A stretch of 64,000 nucleotides of DNA from Epiperipatus broadwayi (GCA_028023455.1 JAQFVV010000319.1:62001-126000); one strand, 5' to 3'; shown: positions 12,315 through 25,334, counted from the stretch's first letter. Numbers and translations are program-made. The notes: generated from the letters alone by a model not told the origin.

Positions 12315-15300
12315 TGTACCTGTCAAAATATGATGATCCATCTAACATGAGCTGGAACTCAATGAAACATACTTCAAACCCAGTCAAGCCTGAGATTTAG
12401 ATCGGGCACCAACCTAGATTTGAACCCATTTCACAAGCCCCAAATCAAACACCTAATGAATAACATAATAGTGATGACACATGAGAACTAATTCTTAAGT
12501 CTGGCCCACTAGAAGTGCGAAAGAGACAATGAGACATTTAACAAGAACACGCATATATCTTGGAATGTATGGAAGCTGAGAGAAAATAATATGAACTACA
12601 TAAGTGGCTTGAATAATAATAAAACATTTAATGAACAGTAAATTATTTATATATTTATTTGAATGCTTTTATCAATAAATTACATATTATACATCAATAA
12701 ATATATTTGGTGGATTAGATTAAGCTGCCAATCATTTGATCGCAAAACAAACTTACACATGTTTAAATTAATGCTTTAGTGATGGCTCTGAAAGACGATA
12801 ATGAGCGTACAAAATTATGAAGCATTCAAGGAATCATTATATATATTATACAACCTATTTTCACACCGTTTCAGTTGTGAAATTCAAAATATACATTTTA
12901 AAAGTGGTTTAGTCATGGAGTACAACATTAGTAAGCATTTAGGAAGGTAATGTGCATTTAAATCAAGTATCTTTAATTAGTAAACATAATAATTTTACCC
13001 ATTCTTTAAATTCAGATTTTAAAAAGAAAGAATGCTTTGTTTTCTAAAATATGTATACTCTTAAATAAATGGGATGAATTACGATGGTGGGATTTTACAA
13101 AAAAAAACAATATTATTAATTAAACTAATGATTATTGTTGGAAAGATATATATATAAAAGCAAAGCACAAGTTTATGATATAAAGGCAGAAGAATATGAA
13201 GTAATATCATGCTTATAAATGAAGAAAATGAAGTGGCTAAGAATCCCTTTTCTAGGGTACTGCTTATAGAGGTTTAATTAGGCTTAGTGTAGTCCTCAGG
13301 GTTCTCTGGGCAACCAACATGAGAGGCCTGTTATATGAAAATGTTCCCCAGAAGGTCAACTACCCACAGAATAGGGCATGAAGAAAGTCTATGGGTCCAA
13401 GCTCATCGGAACCCTCCAAGCTAGAAGCACATAATATTTAATAAACGAAGCCTTATATCAGCAATGCAACATAATACTGTCTTTAATGACATGAAATGGA
13501 AATCACTATTTTAAAACACCTGCACCTCACTCGAATGCTATAATTTGGGCAATTAACATTATGCTATGTAATATATATGGGAAAGATTTAATTCATACAA
13601 ATAGGTTTTAAAAATTACCCCCTTCCCTTCCTTGCTATTTAACAGACAGAAATCCAACCCTCACGAATTTTGTAACTTGTGAATAATCAAGTCTTTGAAA
13701 TATTAAGAGTATAGCTTTATAATACAGATTATTATTTTTTCAGAATTAAATGTATGACATAAAAAAAATATTTGATAGCATTAATTTTTCGGTAATTTAA
13801 AAATTATACTTAAAGAATATTTTTTAAAGACATAAGAAAATCATGAAATTAGATTAACTTTGGAAACAATCTGGCGAGCGTATTAATTAAGAAAGTATGT
13901 AAATCTAATTCAAAACAGAGGGGTTTTATGAACCTCGATTCAGGGAGATCTAAGTAGATATGGAAAATAACTTTATATATTAGTCTGGCAAGATTGTTTA
14001 GATTGGCAACTTAAAAATAATAAAATACAGCAGTTAAAAATTAAGAAAGGAACTGCACCAAAATTAATGAAATAAGAGCAGACTTTATGTATAAAAGAAA
14101 AATTAGTAGTATAAAAAAAAATTTATAATAATAATTAATACCAAAAAACCCATTTAATTTAACAATTTAAAATGAAATCCAGATAGCTGGGGTTGAGAAT
14201 AGTTCAGAAGGAATAAGATGTAAAGTTCATAGACATTTCTTAGGTTAATAATCTTGCTATATTAAAGAGTCCACTTTAATAGTTTGGCTCCAGCATGGAA
14301 AAATTAATGGGGCATCAGTGAAATGATTATTCAAGGCAAGATTGACCAGCAAAAAGGCAAGGAAGGTGATTAGTTTTCTACTCGTCCAACATTTTGAGAA
14401 AAAAATAGTGGAGTCCTTTTACAACAGCTTTTTTACGATAGAATGACAGCCTGTTAAGCTAATTGCGCAGACGCTGTGAGAATGTTATTAATAAATGAAT
14501 GAATACCTTTGAACAACCACATGATATAGTATTTGTATAAGAGTAAAAAGGAATCCTCTTACCCTTACGACTCAAATGTTTATATATGAGCAAATCTAAA
14601 GTAGTTGTAACGAAGGCGTGACTACATAATAGTCACTTTAAATTACAATATATAATGTCTGTATGAATGACGCCAATGAAATTTTCTAGAATTTACTAAA
14701 CGCCACTCTAAACGAAACTAAATCATATACATGAATAAGCATTTATTTTATAACGTCTTGCGTGCGATTATAATTACGATAGAATGACAGCCTGTTAAGC
14801 TAATTGCGCAGACGCTGTGAGAATGTTATTAATAAATGAATGAATACCTTCAAACAACCACATGATATAGTATTTGTATAAGAGTAAAAAGGAATCCTCT
14901 TACCCTTATGACTCAAATGTTTATATATGAGCAAATTTACTCTTATACAAATACTATATCATGTGGTTGTTCGAAGGTATTCATTCATTTATTAATAACA
15001 TTCTCACAGCATCTGCGCAATTAGCTTAACAGGCTGTCATTCTATCGTAATTATAATCGCATGCAAGACGTTATAAAATAAATGCTTATTCATGTATATG
15101 ATTTAGTTTCATTTAGAGTGGCGTTTAGTAAATTCTAGAAAATTTCATTGGCGTCATTCATACAGACATTATATATTGTAATTTAAAGTGACTATTATGT
15201 AGTCACGCCTTCATTACAACTACTTTAGATTTGCTCATATATAAAAATTTGAGTCGTAAGGGTAAAAGGATTCCTTTTTACTCTTATACAAATACTATAT

Positions 15301-16240
15301 CATGTGGTTGTTCGAAGGTATTCATTCATTTATTAATAACATTCTCACAGCATCTGCGCAATTAGCTTAACAGGCTGTCATTCTATCGTAATTATAATCG
15401 CATGCAAGACGTTATAAAATAAATGCTTATTCATGTATATGATTTAGTTTCGTTTAGAGTGGCGTTTAGTAAATTCTAGAAAATTTCATTGGCATCATTC
15501 ATACAGACATTATATATTGTAATTTAAAGTGACTATTATGTAGTCACACCTTCGTTACAACTACTTTAGATTTGCTCATATATAAACATTTGAGTCATAA
15601 GGGTAAGAGGATTCCTTTTTACTCTTATACAAATACTATATCATGTGGTTGTTCGAAGGTATTCATTCATTTATTAATAACATTCTCACAGCGTCTGCAC
15701 AATTAGCTTAACAGGCTGTCATTCTATCATAATTATAATCGCACGCAAGTCGTTATAAAATAAACAGCTTTTTTACAAACTAGTTCTCTCCTAGGTAGTC
15801 AAAAATCATCTTATTATATACAGCCCTCAGGTATTTGAGGAATTCTTTTAGTATTCCTTTTTTAAATTTCATTTCCTTCACCTATTGTTTTGGAAATGCA
15901 ACCATTAGATAATTTGTCCAAAATATATTCAAATCTATTTCCAGATTAGAAATAAATTTGATAAAATGTTAATGGCAAAAGTATAACTTCTTATTTTGAT
16001 TTCCCTTTTTACTTTTAGTATAGTTTAATTAAACATTCTTTCCCAAAATTAGATAATGTAAAATTTCCATCCTTTTAATTACTTTTGGACAATTAACAGT
16101 TGCATATTCCATCTTGGATTTTTAAAAGAAAAATATAGTTTTTAACAAATTTAAACAAAGAATTATTTTTTTACAAACTTAAAAACAATATTGGTAAAAT
16201 TAATATAGTGTTAGTAATTGCTCCCATTATATATATATAT
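12315..16240 (-). repeat. Element A 5' LTR, first part
   Basis: Starts TGTACCTGTCAAAATATG on the plus strand, matching the other LTR at 6199, and runs colinear with it until the (AT)n at 16229-16240, where element B is inserted. It contains the 341-bp-unit insertion at 14437-15776. Confidence 0.8.
14437..15776. mobile_element. 341-bp-unit insertion, direct plus inverted copies
   Basis: Absent from the sister LTR (empty site near 8830). Flanked by an exact 14-bp duplication AACAGCTTTTTTAC at 14423-14436 and 15763-15776. The insert begins GATAGAATGACAGCC, repeats with a 341-bp period (14437 and 14778), then switches strand near 14935 and continues as about 2.4 inverted units (TCTATCGTAA words at 15041, 15382 and 15723, again 341 bp apart). 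Copies are nearly identical. The unit has a perfect hairpin GTGACTA-CATAA-TAGTCAC and no coding frame. A multimeric template, internal inversion and a ~14-bp duplication fit target-primed reverse transcription of a concatemeric RNA, as proposed for retrozymes and some Penelope-type repeats. Family unknown; no canonical hammerhead core was found by eye. Confidence 0.85.
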
Positions 16241-18260
16241 TATAACAATCCGGAGAAAAAATCTTAACATAATCTGCACTACATGGGTGCCATCTAGGCA
16301 TTGAACCTAAAAAAATTTATATAGTAGGCAGATACATAAGTTCAAAAAAAAATTATTATTTATTTTATATATTTTGATTCCGGTCATTAGCCCATTGTCA
16401 CTAGCTTAGTAGAATAGTAGAGATTTATATTTATATTAAATTCCTAGCTAAGATATATATAAAAAAAGAATAAAATAAGCCACTGCCAGTAATTAACATA
16501 CAAACATTTATTTACACACACATGTATAAAATTTAACATTATTATTTTAGCATGTTTACTTTAACATTTAACATTATTTTTAACTTTTATTTTTAGATTT
16601 TAATTTACATTTTAATTTTTATACTATTTTAAGTTCACACAGATAGATTTATAAAATGTGTTTTTAATGTTGAGTATAGATCGGTTACATAGATTACATG
16701 GTCAAAAACATTTCAAAATAAACATAAACGATCAAAATACAAAGTCATTGATACCATCAATTTTATAGGGAATACAAGAAACCCAATGGTATTCATCATA
16801 AGATACCACAGAGACACCAATAACTTAAAAGACATCTGAATAAATACATTTTAGATACTCACTGTAAGGTATCATTATTTACCGAATGTATATATATTTT
16901 GATCAAATATGAAAACCAAAAACATAATTAACCGATAACGAATCCATGCAATGTCCATACCCAACTTAAATTTAATGCATTTTTATTTAGAGTGTTGAGT
17001 ATGAATAGACTACATAGATTTGCATTTGAAAAGAAAATATTCTATCCTTGTTTAACCTCAGGCCAAAAGTTCGCAGTCAAATCAACTTCAATCCATCTGA
17101 TATATTGATGTATTCAATGTAATACGACTATGACAGCACAAATAGGTTAAGAGAAGAAATTGCCTTTCATCAGATAGGAATACTACATCTATTTAACGAT
17201 AAGAGCAATAAAAAAAACTCCATAGGAAGGAACTGTGGTCTCCGTCTTATAATTCCTCTCTTATGCAAAACAAGTATGTGCGGCGTATAAAGTGATTCTG
17301 CCCGTAGCAAATCTCGTACTACATCTACTAATTACACCAATATATCCAATCCATTGATCCAATCTAACTACGAAACAAATAACCTAAGATTACCCTCCCC
17401 TAATATAACATTACAAATCTATATAGCCATTCACGCCCGACTTAAGTTTAACATTTATATAATTTAATTTATCGCAAAACAAAAATCATAAATAAAACTT
17501 AAAGAACAAAAAAAAATAAATGGAAATGATTTTACAAAAAAGAAATACATCAAATAAAATTATAACTAATTAATAAATAATGTTGGTCAGATAGGATTCT
17601 ATTTCTTATAAACTAAATACTGAGAAAGTTTATATTTTAAAGTTCTTAGTGTTTCAAAATGTTTTTAAAGTTCTTTCGATTTTTAAAATGTTCCTCTTTA
17701 TCCATTGCATGCTGTTTGGAATCCACGTTAAATCCCCCAATGATCCTGTTGTCCTCAGTATAAGAAAAGTGATGTTTCATTTCTTTTTTTTTATAACAAC
17801 TGAAGGAATTGAAAGTGCATCTTTCAATCCTTTCACCTCCAACTCTCTGACTTAACACATCTCTGTCTTCTAATTTATTAAACCAAATCACTTTTTATTT
17901 CCAAATTTTTTCTTTTATATGTAGCTTAAAAATCCAATGGACATTACATCATCGATGTGATGGTCTTTTCACTGAGGTCTGATTCCATTGTTTTTCTCTC
18001 CTATCTGACCATTGCTTATACATTTAAGTGCCCAAGGCTAGTTTACATTGACTAATTAAAATAATCATTTCCATTTTTCAATAACATTAATTAATTTGTT
18101 TTCAAACTTAAAGATATATTTTTATCTCTAAATTTTTTTTATCTGTGCGATTTTATATATACGAGTTTAAATGATATTTAATTTCAATTTTTAATTCTTA
18201 AACAAAGAAAGTTTTGTTTACTAATAAAAAAATAATGTAACGTCGGATGTGCTCATTACA
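16241..18260 (-). repeat. Element B LTR copy 1
   Basis: About 2.02 kb, ending CTCATTACA on the plus strand. Aligns by eye with 18955-21066 and 21763-23856. It lacks an ~50-bp segment present in the other two (TTTTTGCTTTTACAATACC word near 20850 and 23650). Confidence 0.8.
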
Positions 18261-18954
18261 TATCGGTAAACTTGCTTTAAAAAAAAATGAACAAAAAAAA
18301 ATTTTTTTTACCTAGGGTTAGTAATTACGGTACACAATTAACAAAATTTACAAACATTCGGTTAGTATAAAAACTATATACAAAAAAAAAATGTTTACTA
18401 TCACTTTCCTAAGGACCATTTACGTCTATGCCTCCTCCCCCCCAAGAATTCCATTTTCTTATACATTTTGTTTTTACACATGGCATGACAAGCAAATTTT
18501 ATAAATTATTTATTTATGAAGGTTGCATTGAGGTAAATATGTTTTGAAAGATAATGAGTTTATACGTGTATATTTGCAGCACAATTATAAATACAACGTA
18601 TTTATGACTGATTGAAATGGTTAAATACGGTTACTATGAAGTAAATTCCCAAACAGTACTCATTGTAAGGTACCACATTTACAATCATAAACTTACATGG
18701 CTGTGTGCTCCTATACACATAAAAAAGGAGAAACATATTAATTGCAACCTTTTGACTTTTTTTTAACAAAAAATTAGTTTTAAAATTATTTATACTTTCT
18801 CGTGTTTCATATATGTGCTATTTCTTTCTGGCAGCACTTTTATAAGATTTAAAGTATACGACTTTATGTAAAAAGATAAGAAATTTCATTTTGAAAAAAT
18901 TTGCTCAGGGTACTGGTGGTTTATTAATAGATTGGCCCAAGTTGGGTCACCTGT
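18261..18954 (-). other. Element B interior 1
   Basis: About 0.69 kb without coding, nearly identical to 21067-21762. Contains a short C-rich run (CCTCCTCCCCCCC near 18430) and the primer-site candidate at its right end. Bounded by LTR copies 1 and 2. Confidence 0.75.
18933..18952 (-). other. Primer binding site, element B interior 1
   Basis: The minus strand reads AGGTGACCCAACTTGGGCCA directly after the LTR end. It resembles the lysine-tRNA primer site TGGCGCCCAACGTGGGGC. Confidence 0.6.
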
Positions 18955-21066
18955 TATATCGATCCAGAAAAACTCTCTTAATGTAATCTGCACTACATGG
19001 CTGCCATCTAAGCATTTGAACCTAAAAAAATTTATATAGTAGGCAGATACGTAAGTTCAAAAAAAAAATATTATTTATTTTATATATTTTGATTTCGGTC
19101 ATTAGCCCATTGTCACTAGCTCAGTGGAATAGCAGAGATTTATATTTATATTAAATTCCTATCTAAGATATATAAAAAAAAGAATAAAATATGCCACTGC
19201 CAGTAATTAACATACAAACATTTATTTACGCACATATATATATAAAATTTAACATTATTATTTTAGCATGTTTACTTTAACATTTAACATTATTTTTAAC
19301 TTATTTTTAGATTTTAATTTACATTTTAATTTTTATACTATTTTAAGTTCACACAGATGGATTTATAAAATGTGTTTTTAATGTTGAGTATAGATCGGTT
19401 ACATAGAATACACAGTCAAAAAAATTTCAAAATAAACATAAACAATCAAAATACAAAGTCATTGATACTGAAAATTGCATAGCGAATACAAGAAACCCAA
19501 TGGTATTCATCATAAGATACTGCAGAGACACCAATAACTTAAAAGACATCTGAATAAATACATTTTAGATACTCACTGTAAGGTATCATTATTTACCAAA
19601 TGTCTATATATTTTGATCAAATATGAAAACCAAAAACATAATTAACCGATAACGAATCCATGCAACGTCCATACCCAACTTAAATTTAATGCATTTTTAT
19701 TTAGAGTGTCGAGTATGAATAGACAACATAGATTTGCATTTGAAAAGAAAATATTCTATCCTTGTTTAACCTTAGGCCAAAAGTTCACAGTCAAATCAAC
19801 TTCAATCCATCTGATATATCGATGTATTCAATGTAATATGACTATGACCACAAATAGGTTAAGAGAAGAAATTGCCTTTCGTCAGATAGGAATACTACAT
19901 CTATCTAACGATAAGAGCAATAAAAAAACTCCATAGGAAGGAACTGCGGTCTCCATCTTATAATTCCTCCCATAGGCAAAACAAGTGTGTGTGGTGTATA
20001 CAGTGATTCTGCCCATAGCGAATCTCGTACTACATCTACTAATTACACCAATATATCCAATCCATTGACCCAATCTAACTACGAAACAAATAACCTAAGA
20101 TTACCCTCCCCTAATATAACTTTACAAACCTATATAGCCATTCATGCCCGACTTAAGTTTAACATTTATATAATTTAATTTATCGCAAAACAAAAATCAT
20201 AAATAAAACTTACAAAAAAAAAATAAATGGAAATGATTTTACAAAAAAGAAATACATCAAATAAAATTATAACTAATTAATAAATAATGTTGGTCAGATA
20301 GGATTCTATTTCTTATAAGTTAAATACTGAGAAAGTTTATATTTTAAAGTTCTTAATGTTTTAAAATGTTTTTAAAGTTCTTATGATTTTTAAAATGTTC
20401 CTCTTTATCCATTGCATGCCGTTTGGAATCCACATTAAATCCCCCGATGATCCTGTTGTCCTCAGTATAAGAAAAGCGATGTTTCATTTCTTTTTTTTAT
20501 AACAAGTGAAGGAATTGAAAGTGCATCTTTCAATCCTTTCCCCTCCAACTCTCTGACTTACCACATCTCTGTCTTCTAATTAATTAAACCAAATCACTTT
20601 TTCTTTCCAAATTTTTTCTTTTATACGTAACTTAATGATCCAATGGACATTATGTCATCGATGTGATAGTCTTTTCACTGAGGTCCGATTCCATTGTTTT
20701 TCTCTCCTATCTGACCATTGCTTATACATTTAAATGCCCAAGGCTAGTTTACATTGACTAATTAAAATAATCATTTCCATTTTTCAATAACATTAATTAA
20801 TTTGTTTTCAAACTTAAAGATATATTTTTATCTCTAAATCTTTTTTAAGTTTTTGCTTTTACAATACCTTTTCTACTTTTAATAAAGTTATATTTTAATA
20901 ATTTTTTTATCTGTGTGATTTTATATAGATACGAGTTTAGATGATATTTAGATGATATTTAATTTCAATTTTTAATTCTTAAACAAAGAAAGTTTTTATT
21001 TGTGAACTTTTATTTTTTCATGTTTACTAATAAAAAAATAATGTAACATCGGATGTGCTCATTACA
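18955..21066 (-). repeat. Element B LTR copy 2
   Basis: About 2.11 kb, shared by both retroelement units in the tandem. Differences from copies 1 and 3 are often C/T or G/A at CpG positions. Confidence 0.8.
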
Positions 21067-21762
21067 TATCAGTAAACTTGCTTTAAAAAAAATGAACAAA
21101 AAAAAATTTTTTTTACTTAGGGTTAGTAATTACGGTAAACGATTAACAAAATTTACAAACATTCGGTTAGTATAAAAACTATATACAAAAAACAATGTTT
21201 ACTACCGCTTTCCTAAGGACCATTTATGTCTACGCCTCCTCCCCCCAAGAATTCTATTTTCTTATACATTTTGTTTTTACACACAGCATGACAAGCAAAT
21301 TTTATAAATTATTTATTTATGAAGGTTGCATTGAGGTAAATATGTTTTGAAAGATAATGAGTTTATACGTGTATATTTGCAGCACAATTATAAATACGAC
21401 CAATGTATTTATGACTGATTGAAATGGTTAAATATGGTTACTATGAAGTAAATTCCCAAACAGTACTCATTGTAAGGTACCACATTTACAATCATAAACT
21501 TACATGGCTGTGTGCTCCTATACACATAAAAAAAGAAGAAACATATTAATTGCAACCTTTTGACTTTTTTTTAACAAAAAATTAGTTTTAAAATTATTTA
21601 TACTTTCTCATGTTTAATATATGTGCTATTTCTTTCTGGCAGCACTTTTGTAAGATTTAAAGTATACGACTTTATGTAAACAGATAAGAAATTTCATTTT
21701 GAAAAAATTTGCTCAGGGTACTGGTGGTTTATTAATAGATTGGCCTAAGTTGGGTCACCAAT
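21067..21762 (-). other. Element B interior 2
   Basis: Second ~0.7 kb interior, colinear with interior 1, no coding capacity. Bounded by LTR copies 2 and 3, with the primer-site candidate at its right end. Confidence 0.75.
21741..21760 (-). other. Primer binding site, element B interior 2
   Basis: The minus strand reads TGGTGACCCAACTTAGGCCA one base from the LTR end, the clearer of the two B copies and directly comparable to TGGTGCCCAACGTGGGGC in element C. Confidence 0.65.
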
Positions 21763-23856
21763 TATAATGATCCAGAGAAACTCTTAATGTAATCTGCACT
21801 ACATGGGCGCCATCTAAGCATTTGAACCTAGAAAAATTTATATAGTAGGCAGATACGTAAGTTCAAAAAAAAATTATTATTTATTTTATATATTTTGATT
21901 CCGGTCATTAGCCCATTGTCACTAGCTCAGTGGAATAGCAGAGATTTATATTTATATTAAATTCCTATCTAAGATATATAAAAAAAAGAATAAAATAAGC
22001 CACTGCCAGTAATTAACATACAAACATTTATTTACGCACATATATATAAAATTTAACATTATTATTTTAGCATGTTTACTTTAACATTTAACATTATTTT
22101 TAACTTTTATTTTTAGATTTTAATTTACATTTTAATTTTTATACTATTTTAAGTTCGCACAGATGGATTTATAAAATGTGTTTTTAATGTTGAGTATAGA
22201 TCAGTTGCATAGATTACACAGTCAAAAAATTTCAAAATAAACATAAATAATCAAAATACAAAGTCATTGATACCGTCAATTGCATAGCGAATACAAGAAA
22301 CCCAATGGTATTCATCATAAGATACCGCAGAGACACCAATAACTTAAAAGACATCTGAATAAATACATTTTAGATTCTCACCGTAAGGTATCATTATTTA
22401 ACGAATGTCTATATATTTTGATCAAATATGAAAACCAAAAACATAATTAACCGATAGCGGATCCATGCAACATCCATACCCAACTTAAATTTAATGCATT
22501 TTTATTTAGAGTGTTGAGTATGAATAGACTACATAGATTTGCATTTGAAAAGAAAATATTCTATCCTTGTTTAACCTTAGGCCAAAAGTTCGCAGTCAAA
22601 TCAACTTCAATCCATCTGATATATCGATGTATTCAATGTAATACGATTATGATAGCACAAATAGGTTAAGAGAAGAAATTGCCTTTCATCAGATAGGAAT
22701 ACTACATCTATCTAACGATAAGAGCAATAAAAAAACTCCATAGGAAGGAACTGCGGTCTCCGTCTTATAATTCCTCCCATAGGCAAAACGAGTGTGTGGC
22801 GTATACAGCGATTCTGCCCATAGCGAATCTCGTACTACATCTACTAATTACAACAATATATCCAATCCATTGACCCAATCTAACTATGAAACAAATAACC
22901 TAAGATTACCCTCCCCTAATATAACTTTACAAATCTATATAGCCATTCACGCCCGACTTAAGTTTAACATTTATATAATTTAATTTATCGCAAAACAAAA
23001 ATCATAAATAAAACTTAAATTCCAAAAAAAAAAATGGAAATGATTTTACAAAAAAGAAATACATCAAATAAAATTATAACTAAAATAAATAATGTTGGTC
23101 AGATAGGATTCTATTTCTTATAAATTAAATACTGAGAAAGTTTATATTTTAAAGTTCTTAATGTTTCAAAATGTTTTTAAAGTTCTTATGATTTTTAAAA
23201 TGTTCCTCTTTATCCATTGCATGCCATTTGGAATCCACGTTAAATCCCCCGATGATCCTGTTGTCCTCAGTATAAGAAAAGCGACGTTTAATTTCTTTTT
23301 TTTATAACAACTGAAGGAATTGAAAGTGCATCTTGCAATCCCTTCACCTCCAACTCTCTGACTTAACACATCTCTGTCTTCTAATTAATTAAACCAAATC
23401 ACTTTTTCTTTCCAAATTTTTTCTTTTATACATAACTTAAGGATCCAATGGACATTACATCATTGATGTGATGGTCTTTTCGCTGAGGTCCGATTCCATT
23501 GTTTTTCTCTCCTATCTGACCATTGCTTATACATTTAAATGCCCAACACTAGTTTACATTGACTAATTAAAATAATCATTTCCATTTTTTAATAACATTA
23601 ATTTGTTTTCAAACTTAGATATATTTTTATCTCTAAATCTTTTTTAAGTTTTTGCTTTTACAATACCTTTTCTACTTTTAATAAAGTTTTATTTTAATAA
23701 TTTTTTTTATCTGTGTGATTTTATATAGATATGAGTTTAGATGATATTTAATTTCAATTTTTAATTCTTAAACAAAAGAAGTTTTTATTTGCGAACTTTT
23801 ATTTTTTTCATGTTTACTAATAAAAAAATAATGTAACGTCGTATGTGCTCATTACA
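21763..23856 (-). repeat. Element B LTR copy 3
   Basis: About 2.09 kb, ends ATTACA on the plus strand and abuts (AT)n at 23857. This is the minus-strand 5' LTR. Confidence 0.8.
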
Positions 23857-24084
23857 ATATATATATATATTTGAGCTGCACCTAATATATTTTGATTTTA
23901 ATAAAAGAATTAATAATAAATAGTAAAAAATATTAAGAGATATATTTTATAATTTTTTAGGTGCACATCTCAAACATATATATATACTAAATACACATTA
24001 ATATAGGAGTGTGAGGGAACATAAGGTTCAAACATGGGTTAGTAATTTGGTGAGTATAAAGGACCATGAAGCTCAACTACTTCA
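23857..24084 (-). repeat. Element A 5' LTR, second part
   Basis: Resumes the element A LTR after element B: TTGAGCTGCACCTAATATATTTTGA, seen also at 9309, continues to GGACCATGAAGCTCAACTAC and ends CTTCA before (AT)n. It completes the 5' LTR split by element B. Confidence 0.8.
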
Positions 24085-25011
24085 ATATATATATATATAT
24101 GATAAAGTGAAATGGAAGTAGCACCAAATGATGTAGTTTGCTAAACTTTCTGGATGGAAATTGTTAATAAGCTATTGTTAAAAATCTGGCAGAAAAACGT
24201 ATCTACAGTAAAAAAATATAGTATTTTGAAAAAGTATTAATAATTATTTATTTAACAATAAATTGCTCTGGTGCAATTAAATACTGTATATGTTAAAGGA
24301 AAAAAATTATATTTTATGAAATAGTTACAGACTTATTTAATTTGAGAAAAATAAACTTGAATTTTTTCTCATAGTCAAACAATATTTTATTATGGATATT
24401 TTTGTCAACTTTTTCTAAGATTATAATATATATGATTTCCGAATTAAGTGTGGCTAAAATAAAACTTTTATGCAGAATCACAGCATTTGTAATAAAAAAA
24501 CTATTAATAATTAATTATTTAACAATAAATTTGTTCTGGCTTAATTAATAAAAGAATAAAATGTGGTGTTAAATAAAAAAAAGTCATAATCAGTATTTTA
24601 TTTTATTTTTGTCTTTGGAAAAAAAGAATGATGAACTTTAGTCAGGGCCAAAGGCATAAGGAGCAGAGCTCCCAAATTTTATACATAAATATAATATTTG
24701 ATAGCCTAATTACAATAAATAGTCCACTGCCCCTTTAGGTTTTATAGTATAATAATAGTATATTTGTCTACTATGCCTGCAAACTAGTATGTTGTCAAAT
24801 TAGAATTTTTCTTTTCATTTCTAAAAATGAGTACCTAACCATACATTATTGGTGATAAGATAGTTATCTAGATACTCTTAGCTGGAGAACAAGAATGAAA
24901 AATATCCCAAAACTTTAATGTATTACAACTGTCTACACTGATAAATAATGCTTATTCTTCTACGAATGTCTATTGTGAGACTTTTATTTTGCTGATATTA
25001 TTTGAAACTGT

Positions 25012-25014
<3 letters not shown>
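24085..25014. other. No gene; short internal duplication
   Basis: Begins with (AT)n flanking element A. The segment TATTAATAATTATTTATTTAACAATAAATTGCTCTGG near 24235 recurs diverged near 24510, about 280 bp apart, so part of this is a diverged tandem repeat. No coding feature seen. Confidence 0.45.

Positions 25015-25054
<40 letters not shown>
25015..25054. repeat. (AT)20 microsatellite
   Basis: Uninterrupted AT dinucleotide run of about 40 bp, preceded by GTGACA and followed by TGTATCAGG. Confidence 0.95.
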
Positions 25055-25057
<3 letters not shown>

Positions 25058-25334
25058 ATCAGGAATTGTCTACTGATGATAATGAAGCGATGATGATTAT
25101 GTATCTTGACCATTCACATATAGCCCACATTTGCATTAGTCTACAATATTATGTATTTGTTTTAAAGATTACTAAAATAGGATTTGATGATGATGATCAA
25201 ACCTTTCATTCCCATATAAATATTTATATTAGGCATCACATTATTTTTTCTTATCACTATTCACCAAATTTTATCTCAGAGTATTACATTTAACATTTTA
25301 TCCAGTCAGATTCATAGGTCTCAAGAACATATTG

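Larger units (their letters stand above)
16241..23856 (-). mobile_element. LTR element B with three LTRs and two interiors
   Basis: Inserted in the (AT)n of element A's LTR: left flank 16229-16240 and right flank 23857-23870 are both (AT)n, and element A resumes at TTGAGCTGCACC. Three copies of a ~2.0-2.1 kb LTR alternate with two ~0.7 kb interiors. The minus-strand LTR starts TGTAATGAGCAC at the right outer edge and ends GGATTGTTATA at the left. Each interior begins on the minus strand with a lysine-tRNA-like primer site. No gag or pol is visible. The extra LTR-interior unit fits unequal recombination between LTRs. Short frames repeated between copies are not coding. Confidence 0.8.
6199..24084 (-). 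mobile_element. LTR retrotransposon A, gag-only, with nested insertions
   Basis: Two long direct repeats (6199-9525 and 12315-24084 minus insertions) bound an interior of about 2.8 kb. Each repeat has TG and CA at its termini (plus strand TGTACC...CTTCA). Orientation is minus: the interior encodes a gag remnant on that strand, a purine-rich tract (AAGTAGGGAAGTA) abuts the left repeat when read on the minus strand, and a primer-site-like sequence lies beside the right repeat. Both outer flanks are ATATAT (6193-6198 and 24085-24090), consistent with insertion into (AT)n. No pol domain is visible, so it is non-autonomous. Two insertions and one MITE landed in it later, each absent from the sister LTR. 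Confidence 0.75.

Noticed and set aside
14437-15776. Hammerhead ribozyme in the 341-bp unit
   Set aside because: No CTGANGA...GAAA core was found by eye on either strand; a structure-model search is still needed before excluding a variant ribozyme.
19987-22983. A 63-codon frame repeated at 19987 and 22792
   Set aside because: Its conservation is explained by the two being LTR copies of element B; the third copy breaks it and no domain is recognisable.
16241-23856. Reading the 2.7-2.8 kb repeats as a plain satellite or segmental triplication
   Set aside because: The outer edges coincide with LTR-like ends and (AT)n, the third unit stops at the LTR end, and primer sites mark the interiors, so a three-LTR element explains more.
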